Below are positions 52,979 through 62,827 of a DNA stretch of 64,000 nucleotides, piece after piece (positions within the stretch are counted from its first letter, which is position 1; every line of letters starts with the position of its first letter). Source of the DNA: Knoellia sp. Soil729 (GTDB lineage: Bacteria; Actinomycetota; Actinomycetes; Actinomycetales; Dermatophilaceae); NCBI RefSeq assembly GCF_001427985.1, contig NZ_LMSA01000001.1, positions 563,629 to 627,628 of the forward strand, given 5' to 3'. The position numbers and the translations under genes were made by a program. The notes under the pieces are model-generated. The model saw only the letters and a program-made list of their open reading frames with translations, did not search any database and was not told the DNA's origin.

Positions 52979-53800
52979 TCAGGCCAGTGGGTCGGGCGGC
53001 AGGAGCCGGTGGGCGCGCGCGTCCTCGGACGACAACCGCTCGAGGTCGCGTCGGCGGCGCTCGGCCAGGACCGCTCGCAGGATCCACTCGGGATGCACCC
53101 CCGGTGGAGGCGGCGGCGACACGTGGCGCAGTACCTGCGCGCAGAGGTCCTCGCCGAGGTGGTGTCGCGACTGGGCCGAGAGCGACCCGGTGCGCGTGAG
53201 GAACTGCCTCATCCCGATCGCCAGCGACGCCGGCATCGGGCCGATGTCGGTCCCGCGGACCCAGTGCTCGAGGGCGGGAGGTGCCTCCGGCGGGGCCGTC
53301 ATCTGCAGCTTGTGGCGCAGCGACATGACATAGGTGCCTGCTGCCATGTCACCCAGGCGCTTGGCCCGAGGGTGGATCACGGCTGCGATGACCGCTGGAG
53401 CGCCCTGCAGGAGATAGAACTCGACGAATCCCACGAGGTGCCGGATGACGCTGTGCCGCAGGGTGATCGGGCCACCGTCGTCGCGGACGGTGCAGAGCCC
53501 GAGCGCGTACTTGCCAGGACTGTGCCCCTTGGTGAGCACCTCGAAGGCCACCGGCAGGATCACCGTGAGGCCGACGACGAGGACGAGCGCGGCGGCCTGG
53601 GCGACGGCGTCGGAGGCGAACCCCACGAGCGATCCCACGACGAAGAAGGAACCGACGGCCAGGACGACCGTGATGAGGAGGTCGATGAGGCGGGACGCGA
53701 CCCGGCTCGGGACGCTCGCCACGGGGACCTCGACGGAGACACCCTCGCCGGTGACGAGGTCCTCGCCGGCGTAGGTCTGGTAGCCCGCCTCGACGCTCAT
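52979..53800 (-). CDS. RDD-family membrane protein
   Basis: A 273-residue protein with the RDD domain: ASRLIDLLITVVLAVGSFFVV (first helix with the Arg-x-x-Asp), VILPVAFEVLTKGHSPGKYALGL (second) and a third hydrophobic segment FVEFYLLQGAPAVIAAVIHPRAKRLGDMAAGTYV. A cytosolic C-terminal tail of about 110 residues follows, rich in Arg and Pro. RDD proteins are frequent neighbours of MoxR/SpoIIM genes. It is divergent from the SpoIIM gene, and both have leaderless-type promoters (TACGCT plus six bases here). Confidence 0.9.
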   Translation of the reverse strand: MSVEAGYQTYAGEDLVTGEGVSVEVPVASVPSRVASRLIDLLITVVLAVGSFFVVGSLVGFASDAVAQAAALVLVVGLTVILPVAFEVLTKGHSPGKYALGLCTVRDDGGPITLRHSVIRHLVGFVEFYLLQGAPAVIAAVIHPRAKRLGDMAAGTYVMSLRHKLQMTAPPEAPPALEHWVRGTDIGPMPASLAIGMRQFLTRTGSLSAQSRHHLGEDLCAQVLRHVSPPPPPGVHPEWILRAVLAERRRRDLERLSSEDARAHRLLPPDPLA

Positions 53801-53855
53801 GCGGCGAGCGTACTTGGGCCCGCATGGTCCTGGTCGAGCAACATAGAGTGGCGCC

Positions 53856-54851
53856 GTGGACCTCGACGCCTACATCGCCACTCATGTGGGTCAGTGGCGC
53901 CGACTCGAGGAGCTCGTGGGTCGGCGCAGGCTCTCGGGGGCAGAGTCCGACGAGCTGCTCGACCTCTACCAGCGGGTCTCCACCCACCTCTCGGTCGTGC
54001 GGTCGGCCAGCCCGGACCCGTCGCTGGTGAGCTATCTGTCCGCGCTCCTGGCACGGGCACGGCATACGGCCACGGGGTCTCGCACCACGACGTTCGGTGA
54101 CGCGGCCCGCTTCTTCACCCAGACCTTTCCGGCCGCCCTCTACCGCACGCGACGCTGGTGGCTCGCGACGATGATCGGCAGTGTCGTGCTGGCGGTGGTC
54201 GTGGGCGCCTGGGCGGTTCAGCACCCGGAGGTCTTCACCCAGCAGATGACCCGCGCCGAGATCGACGCCTACGTCAACACGGACTTCGAGAACTACTACT
54301 CCGAGTACCCGCACCACGAGTTCGCCACCCTGGTGTGGACCAACAACGCGTGGGTGGCCGCCCAGTGCATCGCCCTGGGTGTGCTCGGTCTCCCGGTGCT
54401 GTTCGTGCTCGCGCAGAACGTCATCAGCGTCGGGATCGCGGGCGCGCTCATGGTGAGCCACGACCGCGGCTCCCTGTTCTTCGGGCTGATCCTGCCCCAC
54501 GGCCTGCTCGAGCTCACGGCGATCTTCGTGGCGGCCGCGGTCGGGCTGCGGCTCTTCTGGTCATGGATCGAGCCGGGGCCGAGGACCCGGCTGGACTCCC
54601 TGGCTGCTGAGGGCCGCACTGCGGCTGGCATCGCCCTGGGACTCGTCGTCGTGCTCTTCGTCAGTGGAGGGATCGAGGGCTTCGTGACGCCGTCGGGCCT
54701 GCCGACGTGGGCCCGCATCGTCATCGGCGTGGTGGCCGAGTCACTCTTCTTTGCCTATGTGTTCGTCGTCGGTGGCCGGGCCTCACGTGCCGGCGTGACG
54801 GGCGACGTCGCCGAGCGCGACCAGGCCGCCACGGCCCCCGCCGCGGCCTAG
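53856..54851 (+). CDS. SpoIIM (stage II sporulation protein M)-like membrane protein
   Basis: A 331-residue protein of the SpoIIM/DUF95 family: N-terminal soluble part (about 1-90), then four or five helices with the motif region VVLAVVVGAWAVQHPE, NNAWVAAQCIALGVLGLPVLFVLAQN, GSLFFGLILPHGLLELTAIFVAAAVGLRL and a last helix. In Bacillus SpoIIM helps form the DMP peptidoglycan hydrolase complex; in non-spore-formers the relative travels with MoxR-DUF58 genes. TAGAGT plus a six-base spacer precedes GTG 53856. This organism type is not expected to sporulate, so an envelope role is inferred. Confidence 0.9.
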   Translation: MDLDAYIATHVGQWRRLEELVGRRRLSGAESDELLDLYQRVSTHLSVVRSASPDPSLVSYLSALLARARHTATGSRTTTFGDAARFFTQTFPAALYRTRRWWLATMIGSVVLAVVVGAWAVQHPEVFTQQMTRAEIDAYVNTDFENYYSEYPHHEFATLVWTNNAWVAAQCIALGVLGLPVLFVLAQNVISVGIAGALMVSHDRGSLFFGLILPHGLLELTAIFVAAAVGLRLFWSWIEPGPRTRLDSLAAEGRTAAGIALGLVVVLFVSGGIEGFVTPSGLPTWARIVIGVVAESLFFAYVFVVGGRASRAGVTGDVAERDQAATAPAAA

Positions 54852-54887
54852 CTGTGTGGCCGGCCGCCCGCAGGGGCGAGCCGGGGC

Positions 54888-55978
54888 TCAGGTGGCGGCG
54901 GTCAGCGCGGCATAGCCCGGCTTGACGACGTGCTCGATGATCTGGAGCCGCTCGTCGAACGGGATGAAGGCCGACTTCATCGCGTTGATCGTCGCCCACC
55001 GCAGGTCCTCGAGCGTCCACCCGGCCTCGTCGACGAGGAGCTGCATCTCGCGAGTCATGGACGTGCCCGACATGAGCCGGTTGTCCGTGTTGACGGTGAC
55101 CCGGAAGCGCAGGTCCTTGAGGAGCGTGATCGGGTGTGCCGCAATGGATTCGGCGGCGCCGGTCTGGAGGTTGGACGTCGGTGCCATCTCGAGCGGGATC
55201 CGGGTGTCACGCACGTATGCCGCGAGGAGACCCAGCGTGTGCGTGTCACCATCGCTCGTGATGTCGTCGACGATGCGGACTCCGTGCCCGAGCCGGTCGG
55301 CGCCACACCACTGGATGGCCTCCCAGATGCTCGGCAGGCCGAACGCCTCGCCCGCGTGGATCGTGAAGTGGGCGTTCTCGCGGCGGAGGTACTCGAACGC
55401 GGACAGGTGCCGGCTGGGCGGGAACCCTGCCTCGGCGCCGGCGATGTCAAACCCGCCCACGCCCCGGTCGCGATAGCGCACGACGAGCTCGGCGATCTCG
55501 TCGCTCTTGGCCGCGTGCCGCATGGCCGTGAGGAGGGCGACCATGCGAATCGGGGTGCCGGCCGCGGCCGCCTCCTCCTCGCCCTCGCGCAGGCCCTCGA
55601 GGACCGCCTCGATGACCTCGGGCAGGCTCAGCCGACCCTCGACGTGCTGCTCCGGGGCGAAGCGCGACTCGGCATAGACCACCCCGTCCGCAGCGAGGTC
55701 GAGCGCGCACTCGCGCGCCACCCGGCGCAGCTGCTCCGCGGTCTGCATGACCGCGACCGTGTGGCTGAAGGTCTCGAGGTAGCGCTCGAGCGAGCCGGAG
55801 TCGGCGCTGTCGCGGAACCAGCGGCCGAGCTCGTCGGCATCGGTCGAGGGCAACCCGTCGTAGCCCGACTCCAGGGCGAGGTCGATGATCGTCTGCGGTC
55901 GCAGGCCACCGTCGAGGTGGTCGTGGAGCAGCGCCTTGGGGGCGCGCTGGACGATGGCGGAGGGCACGGCGCCGGGCA

Positions 55979-55979
<1 letters not shown>
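54888..55979 (-). CDS. add: Adenosine deaminase
   Basis: Deaminates adenosine and deoxyadenosine to inosine forms, which PNP at 35.5 kb can split. The 363-residue protein has the zinc/active-site residues in [15 protein letters not shown] (His-x-His), [28 protein letters not shown] (His, Glu), [11 protein letters not shown] (His) and [12 protein letters not shown] (Asp pair). The start ATG overlaps the deoA stop by one base, so it ends an operon of four salvage genes. Rv3313c (add) and Rv3314c (deoA) have the same order in M. tuberculosis. Confidence 0.95.
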
Positions 55980-57280
<1,301 letters not shown>

Positions 57281-57343
57281 GTCATCAGCCCTCGCGGGCC
57301 CACCGCGGCTCTGGCGCGCCGCTGCCCACCGGTCGAGCTCGGC

Positions 57344-57742
57344 TCAGGCTCGCTGCTGGAGGTTCTCCGGCCCGAACGCCTGGGGCAGCACCTGCGCCAT
57401 GGTCTGGATGCCCTCGGGGGTCATCAGCTGGCAGGCCGCACCACCGTTCTCCCAGAGCAGCTGTCGGCACCGGCCGCACGGCATGAGCGCCTCGCCCCGG
57501 CCGTCGACGCAGTAGACGGCGACGAGCCTTCCGCCACCGGTGGCGTGCAGCTCGGAGACCATGCCGCACTCAGCACACAGCGTCACGCCGTAGCCGGCGT
57601 TCTCGACGTTGCAGCCGGCGACCATCCGTCCGTCGGCGGTGAGCCCAGCCACCCCGACCGGGTAGTTCGAGTAAGGCGCATAGGCCCGGGCCGTCATCTC
57701 GACGGCCCTGTCCCGCAACGCATCCCAGTCGATGTCACTCAT
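57344..57742 (-). CDS. cdd: Cytidine deaminase
   Basis: Converts cytidine/deoxycytidine to uridine/deoxyuridine, which DeoA can split. The 132-residue protein is the small tetrameric type: YAPYSNYPVGVAGLTADG, GCNVENAGYGVTLCAEC (catalytic Glu and zinc Cys) and ALMPCGRCRQLLWENGG (zinc Cys pair). ATG 57742 lies behind AAGGGGG, and a GTG six bases upstream is an alternative. It overlaps the M20 amidohydrolase gene by eight bases and is part of the same operon; Rv3315c (cdd) is the equivalent neighbour of deoA. Confidence 0.95.
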   Translation of the reverse strand: MSDIDWDALRDRAVEMTARAYAPYSNYPVGVAGLTADGRMVAGCNVENAGYGVTLCAECGMVSELHATGGGRLVAVYCVDGRGEALMPCGRCRQLLWENGGAACQLMTPEGIQTMAQVLPQAFGPENLQQRA

Positions 57743-58958
57743 GTTCACCGGCCCCCTTCGCGAGCACGTCTCCGCCTGCCTTGACCGTGTGGGCCACGAC
57801 GACCGACGCGAGGAGCCGGGCTCCGCACGAGATCGCCTCCTCGTCGATGACGACGTCACCTTGGTGCAGGTCATAGGTTCGTCCCCCCGGCGTACGCGTG
57901 CCGAGGCGCGCCATGGCGCCCGGCGCGTGCGAGAGGTACCAGGAGTAGTCCTCGCCGCCGAGCGACTGGACCGTCGACGCCATCTGCAGACCCGAGCCCA
58001 GACACGCGAAACGCAGCGCGTCGATCGCGTCGGCCTGGTTGACGACGGGCGGCACCCCCTTGATGCGCTCCAGCCGGGCCGTCACACCGTAGGGGGCGAC
58101 GACCCCCTGGACGATCTCCTCGAGCAGCGGTCCGACGGTGAGCCAGGCGTTGGCGTCGAGCATGCGCAGGGTCCCACTGCACTCCCCCGTGCTCGGGATG
58201 ACGTTGCTCGCCGTCCCGGCCCGCACGACTCCCCACACGAGCGCGGCACCGGCTCGCGGGTCCAGCCGCCGCGACAGCACTGCGGGGACGTCGGTGACGA
58301 CCTTGGCCAGGGCATAGGTCAGGTCCTGGGTCAGCTGCGGCCGCGACGTGTGCCCGCCACTGCCGGTGAGCTCGACCCTGAGGTGGTCGCACGCAGCGGT
58401 GATCGGTCCCTCGCGCAGGCCGACCTGTCCGACGTCGAGCGACGGGTCGCAGTGCACCGCGAAGATCGCGTCGACGCCGTCCATCACACCCTCGGCGATT
58501 GCCTCGTGCGCACCACCGGGGATGACCTCCTCGGCCGCCTGGAAGATCGCGCGCACCGCGGTGCCGCGCTCGAGCAGCGTCTGCTCGTGCTCCTTGAGCG
58601 CGAGCACCGCACCGAGGAGCGCCGTGACGTGGACGTCGTGCCCGCACGCGTGCGTCACGCCGTCGCGGGTCGACGCGAACGGCAGTCCCGTCCGCTCCTG
58701 CACGGGGAGTGCGTCCATGTCCGCACGCAGGGCAACCCGGTATGCCGCCTGCTCGGCTCCGACGTCAGCGACCAGTCCGGTTCCCGAGAGTCGGCGGACG
58801 CGCACGCCGGCCGCCTCGAGGCGGGTGGCGATGAGGTCGGTGGTGCGGGTCTCGAGCCGGGCGAGCTCGGGGTGCGCATGCAGGTCGCGGCGGATCTCGA
58901 CGAGCTCGGGCAGGAAGGTCGCGACGGTGGCGCCGAGGGCAGAGAGGGTGTCAGTCAT
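57735..58958 (-). CDS. M20-family amidohydrolase/peptidase (M20D type)
   Basis: A 407-residue zinc-dependent amidohydrolase. Landmarks: EIRRDLHAHPELARLE, VALRADMDALPVQE, THACGHDVHVTALLGA (zinc His/Asp), FQAAEEVIPGGAHEAI (catalytic Glu pair), VHCDPSLDVGQVG and a lid domain with LTGSGGHTSRP. The M20D group includes N-acyl amino acid hydrolases and aminobenzoyl-type enzymes; the substrate is not readable. It opens the operon with cdd-deoA-add; M. tuberculosis has amidohydrolase genes (Rv3305c-Rv3306c) in this region too. TAGCAT lies nine bases before ATG 58958, slightly longer than the leaderless spacing. Confidence 0.9.
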   Translation of the reverse strand: MTDTLSALGATVATFLPELVEIRRDLHAHPELARLETRTTDLIATRLEAAGVRVRRLSGTGLVADVGAEQAAYRVALRADMDALPVQERTGLPFASTRDGVTHACGHDVHVTALLGAVLALKEHEQTLLERGTAVRAIFQAAEEVIPGGAHEAIAEGVMDGVDAIFAVHCDPSLDVGQVGLREGPITAACDHLRVELTGSGGHTSRPQLTQDLTYALAKVVTDVPAVLSRRLDPRAGAALVWGVVRAGTASNVIPSTGECSGTLRMLDANAWLTVGPLLEEIVQGVVAPYGVTARLERIKGVPPVVNQADAIDALRFACLGSGLQMASTVQSLGGEDYSWYLSHAPGAMARLGTRTPGGRTYDLHQGDVVIDEEAISCGARLLASVVVAHTVKAGGDVLAKGAGEHE

Positions 58959-58995
58959 GAGGAGCCCATGCTACTGGGCCCCCGCCGCTTCCCCT

Positions 58996-59039
58996 GCGTC
59001 TGCGCCTGTGGTCGCCACAGGCACCGAGTCCGCAGACGC
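58996..59039 (-). terminator. Nested hairpin downstream of the GbsR/MarR gene
   Basis: Outer arms GCGTCTGCG (58996-59004) and CGCAGACGC (59031-59039), inner arms CCTGTGG (59005-59011) and CCACAGG (59015-59021) with loop TCG. It follows the regulator stop by 30 bases and precedes the amidohydrolase start by 37, so it may end the regulator transcript. No T-tract is visible. Confidence 0.5.
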
Positions 59040-59068
59040 AACCTCGGGAGGCACCGCGCCGGCGCTCC

Positions 59069-59614
59069 TCACCGAGTGCGCTTGTAGGCGTCCCAGCGCT
59101 CGCTGATCCCCTGCATCTCCACCGAGACGAACTCGAGGAACTCCTTGGACAGCTGCAGGCGGTCCCCCGGCTGGGTGCCGACACCGAAGTGGTCCACGCC
59201 CTCGGTGAGCGCCGCGAGGATCGGCGCATGGACCTGGTCGGTGCTCGTCATCGCACCGTGCCAGGCGTCGTCGAGCACGACGAAGACGTCCTTGCGTCCG
59301 CCCCGCTCGCGCTCTCGCCGGATGAGCCCGACGTGGGCGAGGTAGCGCACCGCCCCCGACACGGCCGCGGCACTGACGGACAGCTGCTCGATCAGCTCGG
59401 CAGCGGTCATCCGGCCGTCGTGGTCGGCGAGCAGGGCGGCGAAGATGCGCGAGGGCATCGGCGGGAAGCCTGCGCCGGCCAGCGCCGACCCGAGCCGCTC
59501 GACGACCGCGTGCGACTCGCCCCGAGGATCCGACTGACGTCCGTCACCAGCCCTGCGAGTGGCGGTGCGATCAGCGGGAGGCGAGACGGACGTGGTCGTC
59601 GAGCGGGCCGGCAT
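59069..59614 (-). CDS. GbsR/MarR-family transcriptional regulator
   Basis: A 181-residue regulator with a disordered N-terminal 35 residues, a winged helix (FPPMPSRIFAALLADHDGRMTAAELIEQLSVSAAAVSGAVRYLAHVGLI region, about 50-98, and the wing RRERERGGRKDVFVV) and a C-terminal helical part LQLSKEFLEFVSVEMQGISERWDAYK. This is the GbsR branch that often controls adjacent ABC exporters in actinobacteria. TAAACT and six bases precede ATG 59614. It is divergent from an ABC transporter gene pair, with the TTCAC dyad between. Confidence 0.88.
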   Translation of the reverse strand: MPARSTTTSVSPPADRTATRRAGDGRQSDPRGESHAVVERLGSALAGAGFPPMPSRIFAALLADHDGRMTAAELIEQLSVSAAAVSGAVRYLAHVGLIRRERERGGRKDVFVVLDDAWHGAMTSTDQVHAPILAALTEGVDHFGVGTQPGDRLQLSKEFLEFVSVEMQGISERWDAYKRTR

Positions 59615-59620
59615 ACGGGA

Positions 59621-59667
59621 AGTTTAGATTATTCACTCATTTGTGAAAAGAGCGTAGATTCGGGGTC
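59621..59667. promoter_or_regulatory. Operator and divergent leaderless promoters of the GbsR/ABC exporter system
   Basis: TTCAC-N6-GTGAA at 59632-59647 is a perfect dyad in an AT-rich island. On the minus strand TAAACT (59626-59621) is six bases before the regulator ATG; on the plus strand TAGATT (59655-59660) is seven bases before the exporter GTG. The dyad lies in the -35/spacer region of both, so one bound dimer could repress both genes. Confidence 0.75.
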
Positions 59668-60582
59668 GTGAACACCGTCATCGAGACACGCGACCTCCGC
59701 AAGACGTTCGGCGCCACCGTGGCGCTCGACGGTCTCGACCTCACCGTTCCCGAGGGTGAGGTCCACGGCTTCCTCGGTCCCAACGGCTCCGGCAAGTCGA
59801 CGACCATCCGCATCCTCCTCGGGCTCACCCGGCCCGACTCCGGGCACACCAGCCTCTTCGGGGGCGACCCGTGGGCCGACGCGACCGAGCTGCACCGGCG
59901 CGTCGCCTACGTCCCCGGCGACGTGGCGCTGTGGCCCAACCTCACCGGCGGGGAGGTCATCGACGTCCTCTCCCGGCTCCGAGGGGGCATCGACGAGGGA
60001 CGTCGCGCCGACCTCATCGAGCGCTTCGAGCTCGACCCGAGGAAGAAGTCGCGCTCCTACTCCAAGGGCAACCGGCAGAAGGTCGCGCTCATCGCCGCCC
60101 TCGCCTCCGACGCTCCCCTGCTCATCCTCGACGAGCCGACGTCCGGCCTCGACCCGCTCATGGAGCGCGTCTTCCAGGACGAGCTGCGCGCCGCCCGCAG
60201 CCGCGGCCACTCCGTGCTGCTGTCGAGCCACATCCTCAGCGAGGTCGAGCACGCCTGCGAGCGCGTGAGCATCGTGCGCGCCGGGCGGATCGTCGAGTCG
60301 GGCACCCTCGCGGACCTGCGCCACCTTTCGCGTTCGACCGTGCACGCCGTCGTGAGGAGCCCTGTCGCACAGGACATCTCGCAGTGGGCCGGAGTGAGCG
60401 ACGTCCTGGTCGACGGAGGCCGCACCGAGGTCCGCTTCTCCGTCGACGCCCCCCATGTCGGTGATGCCGTGAGCCGGCTCGACCGGCTGGGCCTGACGAG
60501 CCTGACCTGTGAGCCGGCCAGCCTCGAGGACCTCTTTCTCGCGCACTACAGCGCGCCGCCCGAGGGGGTGCCGGTCGCATGA
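59668..60582 (+). CDS. ABC transporter ATP-binding protein
   Basis: A 304-residue ABC ATPase: Walker [18 protein letters not shown] (about 37), signature-region [16 protein letters not shown] (about 133; the family form YSKGNRQK in place of LSGGQ), Walker [15 protein letters not shown] (about 153), switch His in [16 protein letters not shown]-terminal extension (about 215-304) is a DUF4162-like/exporter tail. It energises the 530-residue permease that follows with a four-base overlap. GTG 59668 has TAGATT seven bases upstream. The pair resembles polyketide antibiotic (tetronasin-type) exporters, which is a family name, not evidence of substrate. Confidence 0.92.
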   Translation: MNTVIETRDLRKTFGATVALDGLDLTVPEGEVHGFLGPNGSGKSTTIRILLGLTRPDSGHTSLFGGDPWADATELHRRVAYVPGDVALWPNLTGGEVIDVLSRLRGGIDEGRRADLIERFELDPRKKSRSYSKGNRQKVALIAALASDAPLLILDEPTSGLDPLMERVFQDELRAARSRGHSVLLSSHILSEVEHACERVSIVRAGRIVESGTLADLRHLSRSTVHAVVRSPVAQDISQWAGVSDVLVDGGRTEVRFSVDAPHVGDAVSRLDRLGLTSLTCEPASLEDLFLAHYSAPPEGVPVA

Positions 60583-62171
60583 GCACCCTGACCGGGACCG
60601 GCACGTTGCTCCACCTCGCGTGGCGTCGAGACCGCGTCCTCATCCCCGTCAGCCTGCTCGCCCTCACCGCCCTCTCGGTCGGGTCGGCGCAGGCCACCAT
60701 CGACCTCTATCCGACCGACGAGGCCGCCCGCAACGGTCTGGGCTCGGTCCTGACCAACCCGTCCGTCGTCGCGATGTACGGCCCGGTCGCCGCCACCAAC
60801 CGGGACGCGTTGTCGGTGTTCAAGACCGTGCTCATGGGTGCGGTCTTCGTCGGGTTGTTGGCGTATGCCGTGGTGCGCCGCCACACGCGCCTCGAGGAGG
60901 AGGTGGGTCGCCTCGAGCTCGTGGGGGCGGGCGTCGTCGGGCGACGCGCACCCCTCACCGCCGCGATGACGCTCGCCGCTCTCGCCGTCGTCGGGGCTAG
61001 CCTGCTGACCACGATCGGGCTCATCGCCGTGGGTCTGGACGCCACCGGGTCGGTCGCCATGGGCGTGGCGTGGATGATCGCCGGCCTGGCGATGGTCGGG
61101 GTGACCGCCGTCGCCGCCCAGCTGACGACGAGCGCCCGGGCCTGCGCCGGGATCGCGCTCAGCGCCCTCGCGGCCATGTTCGTCCTGCGCGCCATCGGCG
61201 ACACGGCCCGTGGCTCGGTGGCTGTCATCTCGTGGGTCAGCCCGCTGGGTTGGGCGTCGAAGGTCAGCGCCTACGGAGGCAACCGGTTCTGGGTTCTCGG
61301 GCTGGCGGTGGCGCTTGCGGTCGCGCTGGTGGCGCTCGCGTTCTCCCTCCTCGACCGACGTGACCTCGGGGCCGGGCTCGTCGCTGCGCGTCCCGGTCCG
61401 GCCCGCGCCAAGGACGGGCTGGGCACCCCCCTGGTTCTCGTCTGGCACCTCGCCCGGCCTGCTGCCCTCGGGTGGCTGGCCGCCTTCGTCATCCTCGGAG
61501 CGGTGCTCGGCGGGCTGGTCGGATCCGTGGCGGATATGGCCTCCGACCAGTCGGTCGTTGACATGCTCAAGGCGCTCGGCGGGAGCGCCGGCAGCATCAC
61601 CGACATCTTCCTCGCGACCGAGCTCGCGTTCGTCGCCGTCGCTGCTGCCGCCGCGGGCATCTCGCTGGCGCTGCGGCTCGCGTCCGAGGAGCGGGCAGGT
61701 CGCGGCGAGCCGGTCCTCGCCACCGCGACCTCACGCAACGCCTGGCTCGGCGCCCATGCCCTGCCCGCGTTCGCCCTCCCTGCTGCGCTGCTGCTCGCTC
61801 TCGGCCTGGTCGTCGCGCTGGTCTCCGGCGGTCAGGACGAGGCTCCCGGCACGGTCTCGATGCTGGCTGCGTCGGCCTCCCGCCTCCCTGCGGTCGCCGT
61901 CCTCGTGGCGGTGGCTCTCCTCGCGTCCGCGGCCCTGCCCATCCGGGCGCCGGCCATCGGCTGGGGTGCCCTGGCGGTCGCGTTCGCACTCGGTGAGTTC
62001 GGCGCCACGGTCGGCCTCCCCGACTGGCTGGTGAAGGTGTCACCGTTCGCGCACGCGCCCCAGCTGCCGGGAGGCAACTTCTCGCCGACGTCGGCGATCG
62101 TGCTCTGCGCGGTCGCTGCGCTGCTCACGGGACTGGCCTTCTCGGCATACCGGCGTCGCGACGCTGCCTGA
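60579..62171 (+). CDS. ABC exporter permease (tetronasin/polyketide exporter type)
   Basis: The 530-residue membrane protein has about twelve hydrophobic helices in two similar halves, each beginning with a cytoplasmic [10 protein letters not shown]- or [10 protein letters not shown]-like motif. Such double-length permeases work with one ATPase gene as a single-chain transporter for hydrophobic compounds. The start overlaps the ATPase stop by four bases. GbsR/MarR control through the upstream dyad suggests it is induced by a ligand, perhaps an antibiotic or lipid. Substrate unknown. Confidence 0.9.
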   Translation: MSTLTGTGTLLHLAWRRDRVLIPVSLLALTALSVGSAQATIDLYPTDEAARNGLGSVLTNPSVVAMYGPVAATNRDALSVFKTVLMGAVFVGLLAYAVVRRHTRLEEEVGRLELVGAGVVGRRAPLTAAMTLAALAVVGASLLTTIGLIAVGLDATGSVAMGVAWMIAGLAMVGVTAVAAQLTTSARACAGIALSALAAMFVLRAIGDTARGSVAVISWVSPLGWASKVSAYGGNRFWVLGLAVALAVALVALAFSLLDRRDLGAGLVAARPGPARAKDGLGTPLVLVWHLARPAALGWLAAFVILGAVLGGLVGSVADMASDQSVVDMLKALGGSAGSITDIFLATELAFVAVAAAAAGISLALRLASEERAGRGEPVLATATSRNAWLGAHALPAFALPAALLLALGLVVALVSGGQDEAPGTVSMLAASASRLPAVAVLVAVALLASAALPIRAPAIGWGALAVAFALGEFGATVGLPDWLVKVSPFAHAPQLPGGNFSPTSAIVLCAVAALLTGLAFSAYRRRDAA

Positions 62172-62185
62172 GCCCCGCCGCACAC

Positions 62186-62470
62186 TCACGCGACTGGTTG
62201 CAGGGGTTTGACCTTGGGGATCCCGCCTGCTCGCTCCGTGGCGAGGTCGTAGGCCGCCTGCATGGCGAGCCAAGCCCGTGCGGTGCCCACTCCAGCCGCT
62301 TCGAGGCGAACAGCGAGATTGGAACTGATACGGGCATGACCGTGCAGCACCCGGCTCAACGTCACGCGGGAGATGCCCAGCCGTGCGGCGGCCTCGCTGA
62401 CGCTCAGCCCGATCTCTGCGAGCACGTCGTCGCGCAGAATCTCGCCCGGATGGACGGGGTTCTTCATCAT
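62186..62470 (-). CDS. higA: HigA-family antitoxin
   Basis: A 94-residue antitoxin with the XRE-type HTH domain seen as HPGEILRDDVLAEIGLSVSEAAARLGISRVTLSRVLHG and the VAR(E/L)LE-type RLEAAGVGTARAWL stretch of HigA proteins. It binds DNA and neutralises HigB. AAGGAGAA precedes the ATG ATG pair at 62470. It follows the toxin gene by 17 bases (toxin-first order, typical of HigBA). It converges with the ABC permease gene. Confidence 0.93.
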   Translation of the reverse strand: MMKNPVHPGEILRDDVLAEIGLSVSEAAARLGISRVTLSRVLHGHARISSNLAVRLEAAGVGTARAWLAMQAAYDLATERAGGIPKVKPLQPVA

Positions 62471-62487
62471 GTGGTTCTCCTTCCTGC

Positions 62488-62766
62488 TCAGTGGTAGTCC
62501 TGATAGTCGACGAGCTCAACATCCGATTCGATGAAGCGGAAGGTGATCCGCCAGTTGCCGTTCACCCAGATCGAGTAGTACCCGGCCAAGTCACCTTTGA
62601 GTCGGTGCGTCCGAAATGATGGGATTGCCAGGTCGTCGGGGGCCTGTGCCACATCCAGCGCCGACAGTATTCGGAGCAGTTTGGGGACGTGGTCCGCTTG
62701 CACACCCTTCTTCGTGCCATGGCGATACAGCTTCTCCAGACCCTTGTGGCGGAAGCTCACGATCAC
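62488..62766 (-). CDS. higB: HigB-family toxin (RelE/ParE superfamily mRNA interferase)
   Basis: A 92-residue toxin that should cleave mRNA on the ribosome. The N terminus IVSFRHKGLEKLYRHGTKKG, the middle VPKLLRILSALDVA, PSFRTHRLKGDLAGYYSIWVNGNWRITFRF and the end ELVDYQDYH match HigB; the usual catalytic His and basic residues are present. GTG 62766 is chosen because it gives the canonical start (M)IVSFRHKGLE and lies six bases after TACAGT. A 16-bp palindrome lies immediately upstream and is the probable HigA operator. Confidence 0.92.
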   Translation of the reverse strand: MIVSFRHKGLEKLYRHGTKKGVQADHVPKLLRILSALDVAQAPDDLAIPSFRTHRLKGDLAGYYSIWVNGNWRITFRFIESDVELVDYQDYH

Positions 62767-62772
62767 CACACA

Positions 62773-62795
62773 ACTGTATCGCGTATCGATACGCG
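62773..62795 (-). promoter_or_regulatory. higBA promoter with palindromic HigA operator
   Basis: CGCGTATCGATACGCG at 62780-62795 is a perfect 16-bp palindrome, directly upstream of the -10 element TACAGT (minus strand, 62778-62773), which is followed by six bases and the higB GTG. A HigA dimer bound there would cover the spacer of the promoter, in keeping with autoregulation of higBA operons. Confidence 0.8.
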
Positions 62796-62827
62796 CTACA
62801 ACAGCTCCCCAGCTCGTAGTGAGGCAC

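Noticed and set aside
53856-54851. Evidence for sporulation from the SpoIIM-like gene
   Set aside because: SpoIIM relatives are regular members of MoxR-DUF58 clusters in non-sporulating actinobacteria; no other sporulation gene is present.
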